The notes: generated by a model from the letters alone, not told the origin. Positions 1 to 9,406 are shown, numbered from the stretch's first letter. The stretch: DNA of 64,000 bases from Streptomyces sp. SAT1 (GCF_001654495.1 NZ_CP015849.1:6489001-6553000); one strand, 5' to 3'. Translations and numbers: made by a program.

Positions 1-336
1 GAGCAGGCACTGACGGAGTGGGGCGTCAGCCTGTTGCATCCCGCCGTCGGCCAGGCGCTGCTGATCGTCAGCGAGCTGGTCACCAACGCCGTACGGCACG
101 CGGCCGCGCTCTCCCCGCAGACCACGGTCCTCTACGCGGCGGGCGCGGACTGCCTGGCCTTCGGCGTCCACGACCGCCACCCCTACCGCCCGCGGCTGAC
201 CGGGATGGTCGGCGGTACGGCCGCCGGGGGACTGGCCACCGTCATGGAACTCACCCTCGGCCTGGGCGGCACCGCGGTCGTGCGCGGCGACGCCGACGGG
301 CGGGGCAAGACGATCTGGATCACCCTGCCCCTCTGA
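1..336 (+). CDS. RsbW-like ATP-binding protein, 3' part
   Basis: The window opens inside this gene, in frame from base 1, and 111 codons remain before TGA. The visible part is the C-terminal two thirds of a GHKL/HATPase_c fold of the RsbW/SpoIIAB anti-sigma type. The N-box reads SELVTNAVRHA, with the Mg/ATP-binding Glu and Asn. A VHDRHP segment and a GGLATV glycine motif follow at the places of the G1 and G2 boxes. Streptomyces carry dozens of these small stand-alone ATPases, which usually act as anti-sigma or anti-anti-sigma kinases; the partner is not visible here. The start lies outside the window. The family call is firm, the specific role unknown. Confidence 0.85.
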   Translation, partial: EQALTEWGVSLLHPAVGQALLIVSELVTNAVRHAAALSPQTTVLYAAGADCLAFGVHDRHPYRPRLTGMVGGTAAGGLATVMELTLGLGGTAVVRGDADGRGKTIWITLPL

Positions 337-353
337 ACACGGAAGACACGGCG

Positions 354-384
354 TATAGAATTGCTGACCTCGGCAATTACCGAG
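354..384 (+). promoter_or_regulatory. Promoter -10 and nested inverted repeats before arsR-type gene
   Basis: A -10-like TATAGAAT (354-361) overlaps two nested inverted repeats: AATTGC/GCAATT (359-364 and 373-378) and CTCGG/CCGAG (369-373 and 380-384). They lie about 90 bp upstream of the ArsR-type gene in otherwise GC-rich DNA. ArsR repressors usually bind imperfect palindromes over their own promoter, so this is the likely autoregulatory operator. The repeats are seen; the regulator assignment is inferred. Confidence 0.45.
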
Positions 385-470
385 TTCGGCACGACAAGTG
401 GGTGGATGCGATGCGCCGAGGTCCGGCCCGGTCGGCCGTGCCGGCGGGCGGGAGAGGCGACGGCAGCAGC

Positions 471-821
471 ATGAGCACGCCGCTGTACCAGCTGAAGGCC
501 GAGTTCTTCAAGACGCTCGGCCACCCGGCGCGCATCCGCGTCCTGGAGCTGCTGAGCGAGCGCGAGCACGCGGTCGCCGAGATGCTGCCCGAGATCGGTA
601 TCGAGCCCGCGCACCTCTCCCAGCAACTGGCCGTGCTGCGCCGGGCCAACCTGGTCGTGACCCGCAAGGAGGGCTCGACCGTGTACTACTCCCTGACCAG
701 CCCGCATGTGGCGGAGCTGCTCAGGGTGGCCCGCACCATCCTGTCCGGGGTCCTGGCGGGCCAGGCCGAACTGCTCGCCGACCTGCGGGCCGCCCAGGGT
801 GAGGGCGGCCCGCAGGCGTAG
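471..821 (+). CDS. ArsR/SmtB-family transcriptional regulator
   Basis: The protein has 116 residues and is a compact winged helix typical of ArsR-family repressors. The stretch LGHPARIRVLELL forms the first helices, followed by the recognition helix around HLSQQLAVLRRANLV and the wing RKEGSTVYY. No metal-binding Cys pair of the arsenic sensors (CxC) is visible, so the inducer need not be a metal. The chosen ATG gives the family's usual N terminus. An in-frame ATG at 411 would add 20 residues and cannot be excluded, because the GGGAGAGG before 471 sits rather far off (13 nt). The upstream inverted repeats suggest autoregulation. No co-transcribed target lies directly downstream. Confidence 0.85.
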   Translation: MSTPLYQLKAEFFKTLGHPARIRVLELLSEREHAVAEMLPEIGIEPAHLSQQLAVLRRANLVVTRKEGSTVYYSLTSPHVAELLRVARTILSGVLAGQAELLADLRAAQGEGGPQA

Positions 822-892
822 GCGGCATCGGACGGCGGCCGCCCCGCGCCCGTGATGGTCAGCGCTCCGCCGGCGCCGGGCGGCCGTCCCGC

Positions 893-3259
893 TCAGTAGG
901 CGGTGGCGACGCTCACTCCGTTGAAGCCGTCCACCGCGTACAGGCTGATGTAGTGGGTGCCGGCCGGCGGGTTGTCGACCGTCAGGGTGTGGCCGTTGCC
1001 GGGGCCGGTGGCGCGCTGGGTGTAACTGCCGGTGCCCGCCCAGCCGTCGGCGCTGTAGTACAGGTCCGCGTCGCCCGTGCCGCCGGAGGTGGTGATGGTC
1101 AGCCGGGAGGTGCCGGCCGGGACGCGCAGATAGAGGTAGGCGTAGTTCCCGGTGGTGGCGGACTGGCCGGCGCGCGCGCAGTTCTGGCCCAGCTCCCGCG
1201 CGTCGGTGCCGGTGCACTGGGTGGCGGGCGGGGTGGTGGTGCCGCCGCTGCAACTGCCGGCCGCGCAGGACGCCAGCCAGGTGCGCCAGTCGCTGTCGTA
1301 GCGGGTGCCGACGGTGCCGGTGAGATAGCTGCGGGCGGCGTTCCAGTCACCGGCGCGGTAGTCGCCGAGCACGGTGGCCATGTCGGAGGGATGGTGCTCC
1401 AGCATGTACCGGACGGCGAGATAGCCCCAGCGGTAGACGCGCGTGGTGTCGTTGTCGTAGGTGGTGTCGAACAGCGTGCTCAGGGCGTAGGTGCCGCGGC
1501 CCGCCTCGTCCATGGCCTCGGGGTAGGGGACACCGCGGTAGGAGTAGGAGACGTACTCCGCGAAGCCCTCGATCCACCAGACGGTCGGTGTGGTGACGCC
1601 CGCGTCGAAGTCGCCGTACATGTCGAAGCGGCCGTCGAGGTAGTGCGTGTACTCGTGGTTGAGGTTCCAGATCTGGAAGTCCGGGCGCAGCCATTCGGCC
1701 TCGTAGGCGACGAAGCGCGGCTGGTTTCCGGCCGCCGCCGGGTCGCCCTCCAGATACATGCCGCCGTTGTTGGTGTCGATGCCGTACATGGCACCGGCGT
1801 ACGTCTGGTAGTCGGCGCTGGAGTCGTAGACGACGACCTCGATGGTGCTGTTGCGGTCGTCGGCGACCGGGCCCTTGTCCTTGACCACACCGTGGAAGTA
1901 GGCGTCCTGGCCGCGCAGGCTGGAGCAGGTGGCGGCCAGCTCCGCCGAGGTCATCTGCTGCGCCTTGATCGTGATGCTGGAGCTGCACGGGTAGGTCGTG
2001 GTGAGGACGGCCCTGGTCAGCTGCGCCGCGAGGTCGCAGGTGCCGTACACGGAGCAGTTCGCCCGGTCGTAGTAGTCCGTCATCTCGGCGACACCGACCC
2101 ACAGCGGCGCGGTGGCGCCGGTGATGGAACCGGCGTGCAGCAGGTCGACGGCGAGCGGCTGGACCTTGGACCGCAGCGAGGCGTGCTGGAGGAACCGGCC
2201 GAGTTCCCGGCCCGCGTTGGACGTCAGGTACGACTGGTCCGTGCCGAGCAGGGCGAGGTGGCCGGAGGCGAAGCGGTACAGGGAGTCGATCAGGCTCGGG
2301 TCGGCCTCGACGGCCGTGACGAACTCGGGCACCTGGTGGCCCCGGAAGGTCACCGTGTACACGTTGTTGACCGCGTTGAGCATCCACCAGGACGCGTTCC
2401 ACGACGTGTCGTAGTCCGCCAGCAGCCGCTCGAGGACGTAGACGTAGCGGGCGTTCTCCTCGGCGCTGTCGATGAGGGTGACGGCCTCGGCGAGGGTCTC
2501 ACCGTTGGCGTCGGTCACGTCGCGGGAGTGCGCGCTCGCGAAGAAGGCGTCGAGACCGCCGCGGATCGCCGTGCGCAGGGTGCTGCCGTAGGGGCCCACC
2601 GCGTCCGCGTTGTAGTACTGCACGTAGTAACCGGCGCGCAGGTAGAGGACGGTCTGCGGCATGCCGGTGCTCGCGTCGCCGGGGTAGGCGGCCGAGCCGT
2701 CGCGCAGCGCGTCGGCGACGGTGGCCATCTGGGCTTCGCGGAAGGCGCCGCGCGCGTCGTCCCCGGTCAGGTTGAACAGGGTGTTGACGCAGTCGGTGGT
2801 GGACGCCTGGATCTGCCGCACCAGAGCACTGCCGGTGCGGGTGGTGAAGGCGGAGACGTCGCAGGTGGCGGCGGCGCGCTTCTTCCCGGGGGTGCCGCCG
2901 GCCGCCGTCTCCATCGACTTGGAGGGCCGCGCCGGCGGCTTCGCCGTCTCGCCGTAGGGCTTCTTGAGGTTGTCGTCGCTCGCGGCCAGCGGGGGCAGTT
3001 CGGACGCTTTCAGGCGTCCCCGGCCCGTGTGTCCGGTCGCGGTCGTGGCGGACTGCGCCGCGGGTGGGGCTCCGGTGTGCCGCGCGCCGTGCGCCGAGGG
3101 TGCGGGTGCGGCGGACGCGGGCGATGCGGCGGATGCGGTGGTCGCCGTCCGCGCGCCGGCCTGCTGTGCCGGCAGACCGACGGCCAGGGCGAGGGCCAGG
3201 GCCAGCGGCACTGCCGCGCCCAGACTTCGCCGGAATCGCCGGACCGGTGACTTTCTCAC
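893..3259 (-). CDS. Secreted M9-family collagenase with C-terminal PPC domain
   Basis: This is a secreted zinc metalloprotease of the bacterial collagenase family (M9), 788 residues. The GTG at 3259 is chosen because GGGAGG stands 4 nt before it; the in-frame ATG 12 nt upstream overlaps that site. The N terminus has an RRFRRSL charge cluster and a long hydrophobic stretch ending near AQQAGA, a Sec signal peptide. A low-complexity Ala/Pro/Thr region follows, then the M9 N-terminal activator domain. The zinc site is HEYTH at about residues 535-539, with the third ligand Glu564 in WWIEGFAEY. After a short Cys-containing linker, a PPC-type beta-sandwich fills the last 80 residues and probably binds substrate. 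The gene stands alone. Confidence 0.93.
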   Translation of the reverse strand: MRKSPVRRFRRSLGAAVPLALALALAVGLPAQQAGARTATTASAASPASAAPAPSAHGARHTGAPPAAQSATTATGHTGRGRLKASELPPLAASDDNLKKPYGETAKPPARPSKSMETAAGGTPGKKRAAATCDVSAFTTRTGSALVRQIQASTTDCVNTLFNLTGDDARGAFREAQMATVADALRDGSAAYPGDASTGMPQTVLYLRAGYYVQYYNADAVGPYGSTLRTAIRGGLDAFFASAHSRDVTDANGETLAEAVTLIDSAEENARYVYVLERLLADYDTSWNASWWMLNAVNNVYTVTFRGHQVPEFVTAVEADPSLIDSLYRFASGHLALLGTDQSYLTSNAGRELGRFLQHASLRSKVQPLAVDLLHAGSITGATAPLWVGVAEMTDYYDRANCSVYGTCDLAAQLTRAVLTTTYPCSSSITIKAQQMTSAELAATCSSLRGQDAYFHGVVKDKGPVADDRNSTIEVVVYDSSADYQTYAGAMYGIDTNNGGMYLEGDPAAAGNQPRFVAYEAEWLRPDFQIWNLNHEYTHYLDGRFDMYGDFDAGVTTPTVWWIEGFAEYVSYSYRGVPYPEAMDEAGRGTYALSTLFDTTYDNDTTRVYRWGYLAVRYMLEHHPSDMATVLGDYRAGDWNAARSYLTGTVGTRYDSDWRTWLASCAAGSCSGGTTTPPATQCTGTDARELGQNCARAGQSATTGNYAYLYLRVPAGTSRLTITTSGGTGDADLYYSADGWAGTGSYTQRATGPGNGHTLTVDNPPAGTHYISLYAVDGFNGVSVATAY

Positions 3260-3528
3260 TGCGCCTCCCATGAGGGGCCGGGCCACGCGGTGCGTGGCCG
3301 ATGGGACGGGGAGGTCGTGTTCAGGGGAGGGCCGTGCCGCCGACGGGTCGGATCGCACGGCCGCGCCACGATTGACATGGCCACGACCTGCGCCATGTAC
3401 CATTGCACAGGTCACATGTCTCAGGGAAGGCGTCCGGAGGAATTGAGGGCTTCCCGCAGGTGGACAGGGAGGGGCGGCGGGCAGGCGTGCGGCGGCAGGA
3501 GGCCGTACGGCGGCGGGGCATACGAAAG

Positions 3529-3558
3529 CCGCCGCGCCGGACTCGGTCGGCGCGGCGG
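3529..3558 (-). terminator. Hairpin terminator after GntR gene
   Basis: A perfect 11-bp GC stem (CCGCCGCGCCG / CGGCGCGGCGG) with an 8-nt loop lies 45 bp downstream of the GntR regulator stop. It has no U-tract, as is common in Streptomyces. The rest of the 343-bp gap between the collagenase start (3259) and the GntR stop (3603) should hold the collagenase promoter; no convincing -35/-10 pair is visible there. Confidence 0.6.
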
Positions 3559-3602
3559 GGATCGGAAGGGGAGGGAGCGGGGAGGGAAGGGGAGGCGGAG
3601 GG

Positions 3603-4310
3603 TCAGCGGTTGTTGAGCCGCAGGGCCGGTCCGGGCTGTTCGGGCTTGGGCCGGCCGTCCGCCCACAGGGTGCGCACATGCGAGAGGTGGCGGCGCATGC
3701 ACTCCTCCGCCTCCCGGCCCCGGCCGGCCACCAGCAGATCGAGGAGTTCGACGTGCTCCTCGGCGGAGGCGACCAGACGGCCGGTCTCGTTCAGACTCCC
3801 GAGCCCGAACAGCCGGGAGCGCTTGCGCAGATCGGCCACCACGGCCACCAGATGGTGGTTGCCCGCCAGGGACAGCAGCTCCAGATGGAACCGGTGGTCG
3901 GCCTCCAGGTACTTCAGGACGTCGTGCTCCCGCGCCGCCGTGACGATCTGCTGCGCCAGCGGACGCAGCGCCTCCAACTGCTCGGTGCTCGCCGAGGCGG
4001 CGACGCGGCCCACGGTGGGGACCTCGATCAGGGCGCGGATGTCGGTGAACTCGTCGAGGTCCCGCTCGGTCATCTCCGTGACCCGGAAGCCCTTGTTGCG
4101 CACCGCCTCGACCAGGCCCTCCCGGGCCAGGTCCAGCATGGCCTCGCGCACCGGGGTGGCGGAGACGCCGAGCTCGCCCGCGAGGGCGGGGGCCGAGTAG
4201 ATCACACCAGGGCGCAGCTCACCGGCGATGAGCGCCGCCCGCAGCGCGTCGGCGACCTGGTCGCGCAGATGGGTCTGGACGGAGATCGCCCGCGGTTCGA
4301 GATGGGCCAT
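3603..4310 (-). CDS. GntR-family regulator, FadR/FCD subfamily
   Basis: The protein has 235 residues. The N-terminal winged helix covers about residues 10-75, with the signature around LRDQVADALRAALIAGELRPG and the recognition segment LAGELGVSATPVREAML. The C-terminal all-helical FCD domain (about 85-210) has DHRFHLELLSLAGNHHL, giving the Asp/His residues that bind a metal in this subfamily and usually sense a carboxylate. ATG 4310 is preceded by GGAGGAG at 7 nt. It lies 63 bp downstream of meaB on the same strand, so it may sense an acid linked to propionyl/methylmalonyl metabolism; that link is inference from position only. Confidence 0.88.
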   Translation of the reverse strand: MAHLEPRAISVQTHLRDQVADALRAALIAGELRPGVIYSAPALAGELGVSATPVREAMLDLAREGLVEAVRNKGFRVTEMTERDLDEFTDIRALIEVPTVGRVAASASTEQLEALRPLAQQIVTAAREHDVLKYLEADHRFHLELLSLAGNHHLVAVVADLRKRSRLFGLGSLNETGRLVASAEEHVELLDLLVAGRGREAEECMRRHLSHVRTLWADGRPKPEQPGPALRLNNR

Positions 4311-4362
4311 CTGTGCGCTCCTCCGTGTGACCGGTCTGCGGTGCTCAGCCCGATGACCTCCC

Positions 4363-4380
4363 ACTATACAATGTCACGTT
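4363..4380 (-). promoter_or_regulatory. Promoter/operator-like site before GntR gene
   Basis: Read on the minus strand, the AT-rich island between meaB and the GntR gene gives ATTGTATAGT. TATAGT (4368-4363) makes a good -10. TTGTATA resembles half of the TTGTATACAA-type operators used by many FCD regulators. It stands out from the GC-rich surroundings and overlaps the last codons of meaB. Autoregulation is inferred; no clear -35 was found. Confidence 0.35.
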
Positions 4381-5402
4381 GCTCCACGGCCTTCTCCGGG
4401 ACCACCGGAGCCGGATGCAGCGCCGCCCCCGGAGAAGGCGCTCAGGATCCGTTCGGCGGCGAGAGTGGCCGTCAGACGGCCCTGCCTGACCTGCTGTTCG
4501 AGCTCGGGCGCCAGAGAGCGGACGGCCGGGTCGGCGTGCAGCCGACCCAGCAGCTCGTCGTGGACCATGCTCCAGGTCCAGTCGACCTGCTGCGCACGGC
4601 GCTTGGCGGTGAGGCGGCCCGCCGAGTCCAGCAGGGCGCGGTGCTGCTCCAGACGTTCCCAGACGGTGTCCAGACCGGTCGACTCGCGGGCGCTGCAACT
4701 GAGCACCGGCGGCGTCCAGAAGGTGTCCTTCCCGTGCATCAGCCGCAGCGCACCGGCCAGTTCGCGGCCCGCCGCGCGGGCGTCGCGCTCGTGCGGCCCG
4801 TCCGCCTTGTTCACCGCGATCACGTCGGCCAGCTCCAGCACGCCCTTCTTGATGCCCTGCAACTGGTCGCCGGTGCGGGCCAGGGTGAGCAGCAGGAAGG
4901 AGTCGACCATGCCCGCGACGGCCGTCTCGGACTGGCCCACCCCGACCGTCTCCACCAGCACCACGTCGTAGCCCGCGGCCTCCATGACCACGATCGACTC
5001 GCGGGTCGCCTTGGCCACCCCGCCGAGGGTGCCCGCGCTGGGGGAGGGCCGGACGAACGCCGCCGGGTCGACGGCCAGCCGCTCCATACGGGTCTTGTCG
5101 CCGAGGATGGAACCGCCGGTCCGGGTGGAGGACGGGTCGACGGCGAGCACCGCCACCCGGTGGCCCTGCCCGGTCAGCATGGTGCCGAAGGCGTCGATGA
5201 ACGTCGACTTGCCGACGCCCGGCACCCCGCTCACCCCGATCCGCCGGGCCCGGCCGCTGTGCGGCATCAGCTGGGTCAGCAACTCCTGGGCCAGCGCCCG
5301 GTGCTGCGGCCGCACCGACTCCACCAGTGTGATCGCGCGGGCCACCAGCGCCCGCTTGCCGTCCAGGACGCCCTTGACGTACGTGTCCAGATCGATGGCC
5401 AT
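4374..5402 (-). CDS. meaB: MeaB, GTPase chaperone of methylmalonyl-CoA mutase
   Basis: This is a 342-residue G3E P-loop GTPase (MeaB/ArgK family). It guards methylmalonyl-CoA mutase by gating adenosylcobalamin loading and by expelling damaged cofactor. The Walker A motif GVPGVGKST lies at residues 59-67. The AVDPSS motif after it, the ETVGVGQSE switch region and the NKAD base-recognition motif are all intact. The last 20 residues are a Gly/Ser tail. The gene follows mutB by 12 bp, the usual mutA-mutB-meaB order, so the three are almost certainly one transcript. Confidence 0.95.
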   Translation of the reverse strand: MAIDLDTYVKGVLDGKRALVARAITLVESVRPQHRALAQELLTQLMPHSGRARRIGVSGVPGVGKSTFIDAFGTMLTGQGHRVAVLAVDPSSTRTGGSILGDKTRMERLAVDPAAFVRPSPSAGTLGGVAKATRESIVVMEAAGYDVVLVETVGVGQSETAVAGMVDSFLLLTLARTGDQLQGIKKGVLELADVIAVNKADGPHERDARAAGRELAGALRLMHGKDTFWTPPVLSCSARESTGLDTVWERLEQHRALLDSAGRLTAKRRAQQVDWTWSMVHDELLGRLHADPAVRSLAPELEQQVRQGRLTATLAAERILSAFSGGGAASGSGGPGEGRGAT

Positions 5403-5414
5403 CAGCTCACCGGC

Positions 5415-7592
5415 TCACAGCTCGTCGTGGCCGAGATCCGCCGCCAGCCGCGTCACCAGGTCGCGGGCCGCGTCGGGGATCACCGTGCCGGGCGGGAAGA
5501 CGGCCGTCGCGCCCATCTCCAGGAGCGTCGGTACGTCCTGCGGCGGGATCACCCCGCCCACCACGATCATGATGTCGCCGCGGCCCTCCTCGGCGAGCGC
5601 CTCGCGCAGCGCGGGCACCAGCGTCAGATGCCCGGCGGCCAGCGACGACACCCCGACGATGTGCACGTCCGCCTCGACGGCCTGCCGGGCGACCTCCGCC
5701 GGGGTCTGGAACAGCGGGCCGACGTCCACGTCGAAGCCCAGGTCGGCGAAGGCCGTGGCGATCACCTTCTGGCCGCGGTCGTGGCCGTCCTGGCCCATCT
5801 TGGCGACCAGGATGCGCGGCCGGCGGCCCTCGGCCTCCGCGAAGTCGTCCACCACCGCGCGGGTGCGGTCCACGTCCGGCGACTGGCCTGCCTCGTTGCG
5901 GTACACACCGGAGATGGTACGGATCTGGCCCGCGTGCCGCCCGTACACCTTCTCCAGGGCGTCGCTGATCTCCCCGACGGTCGCCTTGGCACGGGCCGCC
6001 CGCACCGCCAGCTCCAGCAGGTTGCCCTCGCCGCCGGCCGCCCGGGTCAGGGCGTCCAGCGCGTCCCGGCACGCCGTCTCGTCCCGCTCCTCACGCAGCC
6101 GCCGCAGCTTGGCGATCTGCTGGGTGCGCACCGAGGAGTTGTCGACCTTGAGCACCTCGATCTGCTCGTCGCTGTCCACCCGGTACTTGTTCACCCCGAT
6201 CACCGGCTGCCGCCCTGAGTCGATGCGCGCCTGGGTGCGGGCCGCCGCCTCTTCCACGCGCAGCTTGGGGATGCCCGCGTCGATGGCCTGCGCCATGCCG
6301 CCCGCCTGCTCCACCTCCTGGATGTGCTGCCACGCGCGGCGGGCCAGGTCGTACGTCAGCCGCTCCACGTACGCGCTGCCGCCCCACGGGTCGATCACCC
6401 GGGTGGTGCCGGACTCCTGCTGGATCAGCAGCTGGGTGTTGCGGGCGATGCGCGCGGAGAAGTCGGTGGGCAGCGCCAGCGCCTCGTCCAGGGCGTTGGT
6501 GTGCAGCGACTGGGTGTGCCCCTGGGTGGCCGCCATCGCCTCCACACAGGTGCGCGTGACGTTGTTGAACACGTCCTGCGCGGTCAGCGACCAGCCGGAG
6601 GTCTGCGAATGGGTGCGCAGGGACAGCGACTTGGCGTTCTTCGGGTCGAACTGCCTGACCAGCTTGGCCCACAGCAGCCGGGCCGCGCGCAACTTGGCGA
6701 TCTCCATGAAGAAGTTCATGCCGATCGCCCAGAAGAACGACAGCCTGGGCGCGAAGGCGTCCACGTCCAGGCCCGCGTCCCGGCCCGCCCGGATGTACTC
6801 CACGCCGTCCGCCAGCGTGTACGCCAGCTCCAGGTCGGCCGTCGCGCCCGCCTCCTGGATGTGGTACCCGGAGATCGAGATGGAGTTGTAGCGGGGCATC
6901 CGCTGCGAGGTGAAGGCGAAGATGTCGGAGATGATCCGCATCGACGGCTTCGGCGGATAGATGTAGGTGTTGCGGACCATGAACTCCTTGAGGATGTCGT
7001 TCTGGATGGTCCCGGCCAGCTTCTCCGCGGGGACGCCCTGCTCCTCCGCGGCCACGATGTACAGCGCCAGCACCGGCAGCACCGCGCCGTTCATCGTCAT
7101 CGACACCGTCATCCGGTCCAGCGGGATGCCGTCGAAGAGCTGCCGCATGTCGTAGATCGAGTCGATCGCCACGCCCGCCATGCCGACGTCACCGGTCACC
7201 CGCGGGTGGTCGCTGTCGTAGCCGCGGTGCGTGGGCAGGTCGAAGGCGACCGACAGGCCCTTCTGACCGGCCGCCAGATTGCGCCGGTAGAACGCGTTGG
7301 ACTCCTCCGCCGTGGAGAAGCCCGCGTACTGGCGGATCGTCCAGGGCTGGTTGACATACATCGTCGGGTACGGGCCGCGCAGATACGGGGCGACGCCCGG
7401 GAAGGTGTCCAGGAAGTCCAGGCCCTCCAGGTCCTGCCCGGTGTACAGCGGCTTGACGGTGATGCCCTCGGGCGTCTCCCAGAGCAGGTCGTCGCCGTCG
7501 GCGGCCTTCTGCACGGCGGTGCGCCACTCGTCGGCGCCGCCGTCGGGGCGCGGCTCTCCGAGCTCGATCGCCGAGAAGTCGGGGACGGACAT
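5415..7592 (-). CDS. mutB: Methylmalonyl-CoA mutase, large (catalytic) subunit
   Basis: This 725-residue subunit isomerises (R)-methylmalonyl-CoA and succinyl-CoA with adenosylcobalamin. In Streptomyces it links propionyl-CoA breakdown and polyketide extender supply to the TCA cycle. The substrate barrel fills residues 1 to about 560, with the family segments RGPYPTMY, AGFSTAEESN and FFMEIAKLRAAR. The cobalamin domain carries DGHDRG at 602-607, where His604 is the lower axial ligand. Its ATG overlaps the stop of mutA by one base (TGATG), which implies translational coupling in the alpha/beta heterodimer operon. Confidence 0.96.
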   Translation of the reverse strand: MSVPDFSAIELGEPRPDGGADEWRTAVQKAADGDDLLWETPEGITVKPLYTGQDLEGLDFLDTFPGVAPYLRGPYPTMYVNQPWTIRQYAGFSTAEESNAFYRRNLAAGQKGLSVAFDLPTHRGYDSDHPRVTGDVGMAGVAIDSIYDMRQLFDGIPLDRMTVSMTMNGAVLPVLALYIVAAEEQGVPAEKLAGTIQNDILKEFMVRNTYIYPPKPSMRIISDIFAFTSQRMPRYNSISISGYHIQEAGATADLELAYTLADGVEYIRAGRDAGLDVDAFAPRLSFFWAIGMNFFMEIAKLRAARLLWAKLVRQFDPKNAKSLSLRTHSQTSGWSLTAQDVFNNVTRTCVEAMAATQGHTQSLHTNALDEALALPTDFSARIARNTQLLIQQESGTTRVIDPWGGSAYVERLTYDLARRAWQHIQEVEQAGGMAQAIDAGIPKLRVEEAAARTQARIDSGRQPVIGVNKYRVDSDEQIEVLKVDNSSVRTQQIAKLRRLREERDETACRDALDALTRAAGGEGNLLELAVRAARAKATVGEISDALEKVYGRHAGQIRTISGVYRNEAGQSPDVDRTRAVVDDFAEAEGRRPRILVAKMGQDGHDRGQKVIATAFADLGFDVDVGPLFQTPAEVARQAVEADVHIVGVSSLAAGHLTLVPALREALAEEGRGDIMIVVGGVIPPQDVPTLLEMGATAVFPPGTVIPDAARDLVTRLAADLGHDEL

Positions 7593-9400
7593 CAGGACAC
7601 TCCCATGCGGTCGAGTGCGGCGGAGAGCACGGCGACGGCGTCGCAGCCGGCGAAGACGTAGGTGTCCACGTCCTCGTACGGTCCGGGGCGGCCGGCGAGG
7701 AACACATGCCCGGCGCCCGCCTCCCGCAAGCCCCGGACGACCACGCCGGCCTGCTCCTCGTACAGCGCGTCGCTGGAGCACAGGCACGCCTCGCGCGCGC
7801 CGCTCTCCTCGAAGGTGCCCTCGGTGACCGGTTCGATGCCGCCCGCCTGGAACAGGTTGGCGGCGAAGGTGAGCCGGGCGGTGTGCGCGGCGGCCGGGCC
7901 GAGTGCCGCCAGATACACGCGGGGCCGGGCCCCGGTCGCGGCGAGGTGGGCGTCGGAGCGGGCCCGCAGCTCCTCGAACGCCTCGTCCCGGCGCACCCGG
8001 GGCAGCCCGCCGGACGGCGGTTCGGGCGCCGGTTCGCGCACCACCGGCTTCTCCGCCAGGTGCGGGAACTCGCTGACACCCGTGACCGGTTCGCGGCGCT
8101 TGGCGAGCTTCGCGCTGCGTGCGGCCCAGGTCGCCGCCAGCCGCTCGCCGACCAGCCCGGAGCGCAACGCGGGGCCCTGGCCTCCGGCGCGCTCGATCTC
8201 CTGGAAGAACTCCCAGCCCGCGTGGGCGAGTTCGTCGGTCAGGCGCTCCACGTACCAGGAGCCGCCCGCCGGGTCGACCACCCGGGACAGCTGCGACTCC
8301 TCGACGAGGATGACGGAGGTGTTGCGGGCGATCCGCCGGGCGAACGCGTCGGACAGGCCGAGCGCGTGGTCGAAGGGCAGCACGGTCACCGCGTCCGCGC
8401 CGCCCACCCCGGCGGCCAGGGCGGCGACCGTGGTGCGCAGGATGTTCACCCACGGGTCGCGGCGGGTCATCATCACCGAGGAGGTCACCGCGTGCTGGAG
8501 CTGGCCGCCCGCGCGGGGCGCCCCGCACACCTCGGCCACCCGCGCCCACAGCCGCCGGGCGGCGCGCAGCTTGGCGATGGTCAGGAACTGGTCGGCGGTC
8601 GCGGCGTAGCGGAACTCCAGCTGCGCCAGCGCCTGGGCGGTGTCCAGCCCGGCCCCGGTCAGTTCACGCAGATAGGCGACACCGGTCGCCAGCGAGCAGC
8701 CCAGCTCCTGCGCGGCCGAGCCGCCGGCCTCGTGGTACGGCAGCGCGTCCACGGTCAGCGCGCGCAGCCCCGGGTACCGTGCCGCGCACAGCCGGGCCGC
8801 CTCCGCCACGGACGCCGTGTCGCGGGGCCGGCCGGTGCGGGCCTCCAGGCCCAGCGGGTCGGCGCCCAGGTTGCCGCGGGCCGCGTCGGCGGCCACCTCG
8901 CGCTCGGCGAACAGCCGCAGCAGCTCGCGCGCGGCCGGTTCCGCCGCCTCGCCCGCGTCCAGGACGACCGGGGCCAGGTCGAGGTAGACGCCGTCGAGGA
9001 CGGTGCCGAGCGCGGGGACGGGGATGCCGCGGTCGCCGACGGCCAGCCACAGCGAGGTGACGCCGTTCTCCAGGTCGTTCAGGACGGGCGCCGCCTCGGC
9101 CACCGTGTGCCGCTGGCGCACGTCCCAGCCGCCGACCGTGCTCCCCTCGGCCTTCCCGCCGCGCACGAACGGCGGGAAGCCGGGCAGGCCGGGGTCGGGC
9201 GCGTGGTCGCGCGCGGTGTACAGGGGGCGGGCGCGCAACCCGTCCTCCAGCGCGGTGGACAGAGCGCCCTCCGCCTCGTCGTCCGGTACTTCCCGGCCCG
9301 ACTTGCGCAGCACACCCGCCACCAGGTGGCGCCACTGCTCATGCGTCGCGTCAGGGAAGTCGGCCGCCAGGGAGAGCCCGTCGTCAGGCAGGACCGTCAT
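7592..9400 (-). CDS. mutA: Methylmalonyl-CoA mutase, small subunit
   Basis: This 602-residue partner of MutB has the same barrel-plus-flavodoxin-like layout. Motifs such as FLTIAKLRAARRLW and PAGGSWYVERLTDELA are shared with the large subunit. In the C-terminal domain the DxHxxG cobalamin motif is missing, as expected for the non-catalytic chain. It is first in the operon. The ATG at 9400 is supported by full-length homology-like features; no Shine-Dalgarno sequence precedes it. Confidence 0.94.
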   Translation of the reverse strand: MTVLPDDGLSLAADFPDATHEQWRHLVAGVLRKSGREVPDDEAEGALSTALEDGLRARPLYTARDHAPDPGLPGFPPFVRGGKAEGSTVGGWDVRQRHTVAEAAPVLNDLENGVTSLWLAVGDRGIPVPALGTVLDGVYLDLAPVVLDAGEAAEPAARELLRLFAEREVAADAARGNLGADPLGLEARTGRPRDTASVAEAARLCAARYPGLRALTVDALPYHEAGGSAAQELGCSLATGVAYLRELTGAGLDTAQALAQLEFRYAATADQFLTIAKLRAARRLWARVAEVCGAPRAGGQLQHAVTSSVMMTRRDPWVNILRTTVAALAAGVGGADAVTVLPFDHALGLSDAFARRIARNTSVILVEESQLSRVVDPAGGSWYVERLTDELAHAGWEFFQEIERAGGQGPALRSGLVGERLAATWAARSAKLAKRREPVTGVSEFPHLAEKPVVREPAPEPPSGGLPRVRRDEAFEELRARSDAHLAATGARPRVYLAALGPAAAHTARLTFAANLFQAGGIEPVTEGTFEESGAREACLCSSDALYEEQAGVVVRGLREAGAGHVFLAGRPGPYEDVDTYVFAGCDAVAVLSAALDRMGVS

Positions 9401-9406
9401 GGTCGG

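Noticed and set aside
3372..3400. TTGACA on the plus strand at 3372 as a promoter
   Set aside because: No plus-strand gene lies downstream, only the 3' end of the convergent GntR gene, and no -10 stands at a proper distance.
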